The notes under the pieces are model-generated. The model was not told the origin of the DNA and ran no database searches. It was given only the letters and a program-made list of their open reading frames with translations. Position numbers and translations under genes: made by a program. Source: Gryganskiella cystojenkinii (taxonomy: Eukaryota; Mortierellomycota; Mortierellomycetes; Mortierellales; Mortierellaceae). Taken from it: a stretch of 41,308 nt of DNA. Below are positions 30,040 through 39,900 of this stretch, one piece after another (the first letter of the stretch is position 1; the number at the start of each line of letters is the position of its first letter). The stretch covers positions 1-41,308 of the forward strand of contig JAAAIG010000293.1 of NCBI GenBank assembly GCA_015852425.1. The letters run 5' to 3'.

Positions 30040-33000
30040 ATGCACAGGGTCACTTCCACGTCCTCCTCCTCCTCCTCCACATCCTCTTCATTATCGGCCT
30101 TGCACGCTCTGTACAGACGGGCTTGTCTCGGCCAGACTTGCTCTCTCAAGACCGCGTCTACCCCGAGGCCTACACCCTCCACAAGACCTTTGCCTCCCCA
30201 GAAAAAAAGCACAAAAGCACATACCAGGACCAAAGACTCTTCTACTTCTTCTTCTTTTCCTCCTGCTTCCCATTCTTCTTCCCATTCTTCTTCCCATTCT
30301 TCTCGTTCCCGTCCTCATCCCATCTCCCATGCTTCGTCACCAGCACATTCCCGGAAAAAACTTACGCCCTCTCAGGAATTCATGGAGGAACGTAACCGGT
30401 CACTCGAGTTCTCTCGCAGCCTCTCCATGAGGAATGCTCGTGCAGCCCAAAAGGAGAAAGCATTGATGCAGTCGATTCTAAAGTCAAAGTCACAGAGCAC
30501 AGAACCGACCCTCGACATTCTAAAACGACCAGCAATCTCTCAGGGTCACGTTAGTGATCTCTTTGGCGTCGAGAACCTTCAGAACCGAGCAGTCCTCCCA
30601 GGAGACTTTGTCGAAATCCGCAGGTACAACTACTCAATCGTTTTTCTTCGCGACCTCGTTCGTTTTCGCTTCCTAGATACTGAATCTTCGGATCCCTCCC
30701 CCTTTTTTTGTGTGCCCTGAACAATCAATCCTGGATATAGAGGAAATGTCTCTTCGCATGCCATCTACAGACAGGACTTTGACCAAATGGAGGGTCGACT
30801 CCACTCTTCAAGTGTGACCCAGGGAGGCAAAGTGCTCTACCACAGGACCGCAGACGTTGTCTTTCGAATCCCTGGCTATCTCTTCTTTGACAACATCAAG
30901 GCTCAAGTAGGACATTGGGATGTTGCGGCCAACCCAACCTCACCCCCGCTAGGCGCTGGAAAGACTGCAGTTACCTTTGCGGACGAGGCCATTATCATCC
31001 TTGGAACCCACTACACAAAATTCAACAAGCTCTACGATACCTTTTGGCACAGCAGGAAAAGGACAAGTCTCACCACCCCGGAGGCCGCAAAGTTCGTCTT
31101 CAATAAGGAATCTGAGGGATCTGCTCCCTTGACCCTTCAAGAGATCTATGCCACTCATATGTATTTGACCCAAGACGCCAACTTGACCATGTTTACTCCG
31201 TCTGTTGCTGTCCGTTGGACGGGAGAGTTCGCTATGAGACCACCCCCCGCCGTTTTGACCACGAAGACCGTTATCGATTGGATGCATAAGGAAGACCCCA
31301 GAATCGCCCAGTTTCTCGAAAAATCAAAGAAATTGATCCAGAGTTATCGTGCCGGTGAGGACAGGAGTGCCGGCCTCTGGAAAGAGACTACCTTTACAGA
31401 TTCGGATCGGACCATCATCGAGTTTGTGCGCCAGGCCGCCTTTTTCGGCTACGACGAGATGTTCAGGGCGCCTCAGCTCACACATTTACCTCAGCTCCTC
31501 CGACCTTTGAGTCAATATGAAGACATCAGCGCCCAAACCGCCTTTCTTTTCCTGAACGAGATCGGAATTTGGCCCAATTGGTACAACCTCGAGGTCAACC
31601 GGTCCGCCGTTGCGTTGAGCAGTTACGACAAGGATGGACAAGCCATCATGGAGCGCATCCGCCAATTGCACCCGGACAGTTTACAACGAGATTTCGAACA
31701 GGATATCACACGGATAAAGAAGCAGGAGAAATGCCCTGCCAAGGTTGATAAAGCCAGACCACTTGTTCTCCAAAGTCCAACAGAAATGTACAAAGTGGAC
31801 CCTTGCGATTCAATCCGTCACGATTTTGGAACGCAGTCTATCTATGCCATCGACGACCCTTCCGCCTCCGAGTTGGACGACGCATTCTCGATCGAGCCTG
31901 TCCCAGTCACGACCTTGACACCAGAGGCTTCGACCTGGGTCCATGTCCACGTCGCTGATCCAACATCCATCCTACCACCAACCCACGAATTGGCTCGATT
32001 GGCAGGGGAAAAAGTTCAGACCGCCTACTTGCCAGAGAGGTCCTGGCCCATGCTGCCTAGGGCCCTGACAGAAGGTGCTTTGAGTTTGTCGAATGATGGT
32101 AGACCTCAAAAAGTCATGACATTCAGTGTCCGTATGAGTGACCGGGGAGAGTTTCTCGAGTACAAGGTCCGACCAGGAATCGTCCGAAGCGTCAAGACCC
32201 TCAACTATGACGACGTGGACAGCATACTCTCATGGGACCGAGTTGATGGCGGCACGGATGCGAAGGCCAGGATCGACGCCTCAACCATGCGCACCCCAGA
32301 AGCATCAGAACACATGTTGGAGCGCGAGTACTATCGGCCATCCACTGGATCAGTCAATACTGAAGATAAATCATTGGTGAGCGAACTTCAGAGACTGCAG
32401 GTTGTTGCACAGTCACATGCAGATTCTCGACTCCGGTCAGGCGCCGTCAACTTTTCTCTGAGCAAATCTACTATCGAGCTGACGCCGTACCCACTCAAGC
32501 CTGTCGCCGAGCAAGGTTGGAAACGACCCATCGATTACTCAAAGTGGCAAGAGCCCCAGATCTCTGTAACACTTGACCGTGCCTTTGCTTCGCCTTCGAG
32601 GATGATGGTCGCAGAGTTCATGGTTTTGGCGGGACGCGTCGCCTCTCTCTTTGCACAGGACCATCAAGGGCTGCCGATGCTCTATCGAAACCAAGCTGGA
32701 CCCATGGAAAAGTACTCCGATATGTTTTCAGAAGCGCTCAGCAAGAAAAGTATGGTCACAGGCATGCTCGGTGTGATGGATATGCTGCCGTTGAGGCCCT
32801 ATATCTCTGGCGCAGAGATCGCCACTGTTAGCAAGGGCCATTGGTCCATGGGTATCTCAGACGGTTACATCAAGGTGACCTCGCCTCTGCGGCGATATTC
32901 CGACATGGTGAGCCATTGGCAGATCAAGGGTCAGTTGTTGAAGAACGCAAGCAAGAATGCCTCGTCAGCGCCGCCCATTTTTGATCTAGAGACCCTGGAT

Positions 33001-33315
33001 TCCTTGACGGGTCACATTCGCGACCGGGAACGCGCTCTTGGAATGCTGGAGGCTCGATCGGTCAAATTTTGGTTGACAGAGATGCTTCGTCGACGAGCCG
33101 CTGCAGGATTATCGAGCGAGTTGGAAGGCATGATTTTGAACCCGACCATGGACGGTTACAATGTTTTGTCGACGCGATTGGGTTTCCAAACTGTCGTCAA
33201 GGCTGATCCCGAGGTGGTGGAGCAGACCAAGATTGGTGACCGAGTGTTGTTTGAGGTCAATAACTTTAACTCTCAGCGACCCTACATTGGCGCGAAACAC
33301 GTCGCGGTCTTGTAA
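30040..33315 (+). CDS. DSS1: RNase II-family 3'-5' exoribonuclease, mitochondrial Dss1/Cyt4 type
   Basis: Two exons join in phase: 30040-30623 and 30741-33315 (3159 nt, 1052 aa). Residues 1 to about 110 are Ser/Arg/His-rich with few acids and three repeats of SHSS, fitting a mitochondrial targeting region. The catalytic RNB domain starts near residue 555 with IYAIDDPSASELDDAF. Its acidic residues D566, D574 and D575 match the magnesium-binding aspartates, while E572 sits where bacterial RNase II has Asp. The conserved SPLRRYSDM (909-917) marks the end of the domain. Dss1, with the Suv3 helicase, forms the mitochondrial degradosome that turns over and processes mitochondrial RNA in yeast; Neurospora Cyt4 is similar. 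The choice of this subfamily over cytosolic Dis3/Ssd1 relatives rests on the targeting-like N-terminus and overall layout. It is divergent from NUP160. Confidence 0.88.
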
Positions 33316-33966
33316 TTTGTATATAAAGATCATGTTCGAGTTGCTTTAACGTCCTAATTTTGAGGGAAAAAAAAATGGAGAGGAGAGCCACAGAAGAGGC
33401 GGCAGTTCTTCGTCTATGGTCTGTGGTTGATTTCATTCTTCTTCTGCATTACTGGCGTCAGGGACAATGGAAATTAAAGCTGTGTTGGTGCGAACAATCA
33501 GAAATGCCGTCCACGTTGTCCGAGATGCCCTCAAAAAAAAAGTCATCCAGGGTTGAAAAGTTGCTATACACCATCACCTTCTGAACACCCGTAAAGGTCT
33601 CTCTTGATATATTTTTATCTCTCACAGACAGGATTGAACTAACCCCTCTTAGTATTGTCATCTGCGTACGATATTCCTTTCCCTATTGATGGAAAGAGGC
33701 GTTCTCTCTTTTTGAACGTAGACCGCCTTTCATTTTTTCATTTTTTCGTTTTTTGCTACATGATACAAGAATCGTTCCTTATTCTGTCAGCAAAAACAAA
33801 AAATCGCCTGTGAAGACTTAAGAAAGTAAAAGGTGGCCTTTCACAGTTGAGCAAATATTGACGCACTAATATCACGTCTTTCATTTTCTCTCCGCAGATG
33901 CTCTGATTCTTCAAAAAAAGTACTACGATAGAGGCTCCTGTTGAACTTGTAGAACTTTACACTATT
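33316..33966. other. Intergenic region between convergent DSS1 and NLR-like gene
   Basis: These 651 bp separate two convergent stop codons and should hold both 3' UTRs. The sequence is AT-rich with T/A runs (for example 33369-33375, 33532-33540, 33730-33755). Short frames such as the minus-strand one at 33458-33661 show no recognisable protein sequence. I see no RNA gene, repeat or mobile element. Confidence 0.55.
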
Positions 33967-36900
33967 TTAAGATAGCATATCTATTTTGTCCTGAGCCGTG
34001 GTGTATCCTTGCTTAGCGGACATCGAATACCATTCCATGGCCTTGGATTTGTCCTGTGGATCACCATGGCCCTGTTCATATAGGAGACCTAAGCGGTACT
34101 GGGCTTCGGGCTCATCCTGGTCGGCAGCCTTCATAAACCACTCCAAGGCTTTGGAATAATCCTGTGGGACGCCATCGCCTTCGCAGTACAAGTCAGCTAG
34201 GCGGCACTGAGCTGTAGCATGTCCTTGTTCAGCAGACATCAGATAAAACTCGGCGGCTTTGGAGTAGTCTTGAAGAGTTCCATTCCCATTCTCGTACATA
34301 TGACCTACGGCGCACTGAGCGTTGGCGTTTCCTTGGTTAGCAGACTTGAGATACCACCCCAAGGCTTTGGAATCATCCTGTGGGACCCCATCGCCCTCGC
34401 GGTACAAGTCAGCTATGCGGCGCTGAGCTATAGCATGTCCTCGGTCAGCAGACATCAGAAACAACTCTGCAGCTTTGGAGTAGTCTTGCGGAGTTCCTTT
34501 ACCATTCTCGTACATATCTCCCAGGTGAAGTTGGGCTGAGGCGTTTCCTTGGTCAGTAGACTTCTGATACCACTCAATGGCTTTGGAATAGTCTTGTGGA
34601 GTTCCCTCGCCTTCCTCATACATGTAGCCTAGGATAAACTGAGCTGTTTCATCTCCTCGGTTGGCGCCCTTCAGAAACCACTCAATAGCTTTGGAGTAGT
34701 CCCGTATCGCAATGTCGCCTTTTTCATAGAGGTAGCCTATTTTGGTCTGCAAGCTGGTCATTCCTTGGTCGACGGCCTTCATATACCACTCAATGGCTTC
34801 TGAATGGTCTTGTGCAACGAGGTTGCCGGTCTCGTAGAGGAAGCCTACCTTGGCTTGTGCATGGACATGTCCTTTGGTGGCTGCTGCCAAAAGCAAATTT
34901 AAGGCCCATGAATCGTCTTGGGGCACACCGCTGCCTACACGGGACATTTCCCCCAACTTGTACATGGCACCGGAATGTCCAAGTTTAGCGGCCTTGAGAA
35001 ACCAATTTGCCGCCACTGCATGGTTTTGTGGAACTATATTGCCTTCATAGAACCCGACTCCTACACTGTACACAGCCTCCGCATCATTTGGGTTTTCGAG
35101 TGTCACGACATACTCTATAGTGTTGGAATCGGGGTTGCCATCATCGGAATCAGAGTCACCATCATCAGAGTCAGGGCTGCCATCATCGGATTCATGGATT
35201 CTCAAAAGTCGAATATTTGAGAAACCATGATTGGATTCATGTTGTTGAACATCTTCCCTTTGAAGAGGCATGAATCCGGATTGTACTGCCTGGTTTTGGG
35301 ACACATGTTGCCGTAGTAGACGTGCATTTCTCTTGCTTAGACCTTGCACATCCTCAATAGACACATCTGAAAGAACGAGTCTGTCATGATTTGAAGGCCC
35401 ATGAAGTTGCACATGATGGCCATTATCATCTTCAGTGACTTGCCATATGCGAACAGTGCCATCTCCACAACCAGTGACAAAATATGAACCAGCAGCCAGT
35501 GGACTCCAACATAGGCTCCCGACTCCTTCTTGGAAATCTTGGACAATTGTCAAACATCGACCTGACTTGGGATCCCACAGGCGTACAGTGAAGTCATCAC
35601 CACCCGAGGCGATCAAATCACCACCATGAGAATATACTGCCCTTAAAACATGGCCCGAATGACCACTCAGTATAGGGCCAGGAGAGCCCGTGCTTGAATC
35701 CCACAAGCGCACAGTGCAGTCACGACTGCTAGAGGCGACCTGCTGTCCATCAGGAGAATATGCCACATACAGCACACCATTTTTGTGCCCATTCAAGATG
35801 AGACCAGGAGACCAGGTTTCCACATCCCACAATCGTACAGAATTGTCTGAGCTGCCAGAAGCGATCTGCTGGCCGTTTGGAGAATAAACCACGCATAAAA
35901 CAGCATCGGAGTGACCACTCAAGATTGGACCAGGCAAACTTGTTTGTACATTCCACAAGCGCACAGTGTGGTCCTGACTGCTGGAGACAATCATCTGTTC
36001 ACTTGGCGAGTACTTCACACTCAGTGCAGCGCCAGTATGACCGTCAAAGATAGGGCCAGGTGAACCACTCTCTGTATCCCACAGACGTATGGTGTGGTCG
36101 TCACTGGACGAGGCAATTTGTAGGCCATCAAAAGAGTATACTAAGCCCTTAGCAGCACCAGTATGACCGCTCAAGATATGGACAGGTGAACCGCATTTTG
36201 TGTCCCACAAGCGCACAGTTTGATCGTCACTGCACGACGCAAGCTGTTGGCCATCAGGAGAAAATACTAAGTTCCTAATGACATCGGTATGGCCACTCAA
36301 TAGGAAGTCGGAAGACCCTTCTTGAGCATCCCACAAGTGGACATTCCCGTCTGCACCACCAGAGGCGATCTGCTGGCCATTCGGTGAATACACCACATGT
36401 GTGGCACCTTCTGAGTGGCGATACATCCTGTGTCCTGTTGAACGAGTTTGTGCGTCCCACAGGCGCACAGTGTTATCTGCACTACTGGAGGCAATTAACT
36501 GACCGCTGGGTGAGTATACTACACTCAACACGCTGTTGGTATGGCCACCAAAGATAGGACCTGCCAATCCGGATTCCACATCCCACAGGCGCACAGTGTG
36601 GTCTTCACTGCCTGAGACAATCTGCTGGTCATTTGGAGAAAATGCCACGCTCCTAACAGTGGCTTCATGACCACTCAAGATATGACCAAGAGAGCCAGTT
36701 TTTGCATCCCACAAGCGTACATCTGTGTCTGCGCTGCCCGACGCGATCTGTTGACCATCTGGAGAATAGACCACGCATGATACATGATCCCCATGGCCTA
36801 TCAAGACATGACCAGGTAAACCTGTTTCAGCATCCCACAAACGTACAGTGGTATCTTCACTACCGGAGGCGATCTGTTGGCCATCCGGGGAATACACAAG

Positions 36901-39900
36901 GCGCCAGATAATGTCAGTATGGCCAGTCAATGTAGGACCTGGTAAACCGGTTTTCGCATCCCACAGGCGCACAGTGTTGTCTCCACTACCAGAGGCTATC
37001 TGCTGTCCGTCAGGAGAATATGCCACAGTCCAGACAATGTTGGTATGACCATTTAAGATCGGACCAGGCGACCCGGTTTGTGCGTCCCACAAGCGCACAG
37101 TCGTGTCTGCACTGCAGGATGCAATTTGCTGACCTCCTGGAGAATACACTGCACAGGTTACAGCTGCAGTATGACCTTCCAAGATAGGGCCGAGGGATCC
37201 GGTCTGGACATCCCACAAGCGCACAGTACCATCCCAACTGCGTGAAGCAATCTGCTGGCCACAAGGAGAAAATGCTATGCCCCAAACAGCATCGGTATGT
37301 CCTTGAAAGGAATAGATCTTTGTCAAAGTGGAGGTGTTATACACAGTGACAGTGCCATCATTAAGGCCGGCAGCGAACATCCTCTCGTCTGGTGAAAATA
37401 CGCAGCAGTTCACAATGTCGGCTTCCAATAAAAATGGCTGCTCACCAAACACCACGTCGTCCATCAACGCATTGCTTAAATCAGCTCGACGAAGCCAAAT
37501 ACTGCGAAGTGTGGTATTCCTCAAATCCGACCCTTGCAGCTGAGTGGAATCGAATTGGCCATAGCTTAGATTTGCACCTGGGACTCGAATGCCTTTCAAA
37601 TCTGCTCCATGAAAACGTATACCGGCTTGGACCAAGATGGTGATGGCATTGGCAGCAGCCTGACTGACTTCAGGGTTCGTCTTTGAATGTTGGATAATAC
37701 CAATGAGTACGTCCTTGAACTCCTCATTCAGCTGGACACGCTCAGCCAGGAAGTGGAGGATTGATGGCTCAGAGACAAGATTCCGTTGACCAAGAGGGTG
37801 GTCCGCAATAGGGATCAGAGTGGCAGTCGAGGCAAGACAGACCGACAACGTCTCATAAGGTGGATCATAGCTTGGGTCATAGACCAGACGGGAGTAAAAA
37901 TATTCGAGGATAGATCGATGACTGAATGCATACGAGTTCTTCTTTCCAGTTTGTCGATTCTTGCTATGGATTAGTCGGCGGGCACCACCTTGTTGAAGAC
38001 TTGATCGACAGACCAATGGACCTGATTCCAGCATAAGCTTGGTCATGGCATCTGGCTTAAAGAACTCGGCCTTCCATGGCGCCTTGTCTGTCACTGAAAA
38101 CGGTTCCACAGAGTTCACTCCGTTTTGCTCTTTGAAAATTGAGTGGGCCAGTCTCATTGAAAAGTCAATTCCGAGGATAATAAAATCGTCTCCTTCAATC
38201 TCACTGAATGCAGATAGGCAATTGGCCTCCATGGTACCAGCAGACTTCTGCATTTGTAGACGCTCTTGTTCGTTCTCAAAGTGAAACTCCACAAACTCAT
38301 CATAGATCTCAGCTCTTGTCAGATGGGTTGTAGTCGAGGCGATTCTGGGGAGGGTCTTGAGGACTATGCGTAGCATAAACGGGTTCTTGACAAAATCCGT
38401 AAGACTGGAGATCTCTCTGATTCTCTTCAAGTATTGTTTCGTGGTCCAAATCTGTCGATCGTCTATGAACTCGGATGTTCCCTGCAGAAGCACATACTGC
38501 TCGATATACTGTTCGATTTGTTCCAGTTTGAATGGTACCATCACCGCTTCTTCATAGCGACTGTGGGAAGCTGAGCTGATCAAAAGGGGCTCCAAGTACT
38601 GCCGATAGTCTGGGTTGAGGTACTGAGTGCGACAGGTAATAATCATTTTTGCCATCCATTGATTCGGTTTGTTGAATTTGTTGTTTGTATGGAGGTTGGT
38701 CCAGCTGCGACGCTCATCAAATCCATCACAAATCAATATAAATTGCCGTGAGCGCAGCTCCTCAATATGCGTTGGTGAAGTTATGTTGAGGTCGTTCAGT
38801 AGTTGAGGGATCATGTCCTTGTCTGGGTTGTCGATTGCTTTCAGATCGACGAAGAGAGGGATCTGGCCACCTGGCTCATACTTCTCCCAAAGTTCGTATT
38901 CCAGATGTGAAACAAATGTTGATTTTCCAACTCCAGAATCACCCAAGATCAGCATCACTTCCGCCTTGCTATCCAGAAAGTCATTGACGCGCTTCTTTAA
39001 GAGTACAGGATGATTGTCAAGGGACTGCAGACTTGGCTTTGACATTGGCTGGATATAGATTGCCTGCCTGTCATACTCGTTCCATTGTTGGCGTCGTATG
39101 CGGTCCAGAAGTAACTCAAGATCGGGGCTGTTGTTGACTTCCTTCAACAATGAAAACACTCTAGGAAACGGCAGGCGACTTTGCAAGAGGTATGGGAAAG
39201 CAAAGGGCTGGGTACCATCCAATGTGAGACCTTGGACCGACGTACGCGCCTGTTCCACAATCGCTTCGTTTACGTTAGAGATGCCAGTGGAGTCTCTATA
39301 AGCCAACAGACTTGAGATTTGGCCCAAGAGAGTCACCACCCATCGTCGGATATCCAGATATTGGCTCGAGTTTGTTGTGATGCGGTGTATCTCAACAAGG
39401 AACTTCAATGCTTGACTGCGAGTTATCATATCCCACGTGGGATCAATGGCTATCTCTGCGAGTAGCTGACAGACACCCCACAAGAAAAGTAGGCGGTGAC
39501 GGAATGGTGCCTCACAGATGAGCTTGTTGAAATCCGCGAGTTGCCCATTTCGGACAAGTTCCTGTGCTCCTCGAAGAGCGAGATACCATGGATGTTTGCG
39601 TCCTGACCCAAGTCCTTCTTTCAGACTGTCAAATAAGCCCCGGCTATCCTCGATCAGTGCAGGAACGTCTTCCCATCCAGACTTGATGACTTCAGAGGTG
39701 TCCTCCACGATCTTTTGGATATCCTGAAGACCTCCGAGAAATTTTGAGAAATCAAGCTGTATAACACCCGACATCTTGATGAGACCATTGGCTATGCCGG
39801 CAAAGTGTCGGAGGGAGCACTTGAGAAGTGTTTCATCATCTGGCACCCATTGCAAGGCCTGGAACGCGTACTGAGCTTGGTATCGCAAAAATGGATCATC

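Noticed and set aside
34219..37543. Many plus-strand frames opposite the NLR-like gene
   Set aside because: They recur with the 108- and 126-bp repeat period and are antisense shadows of the Sel1 and WD40 coding units.
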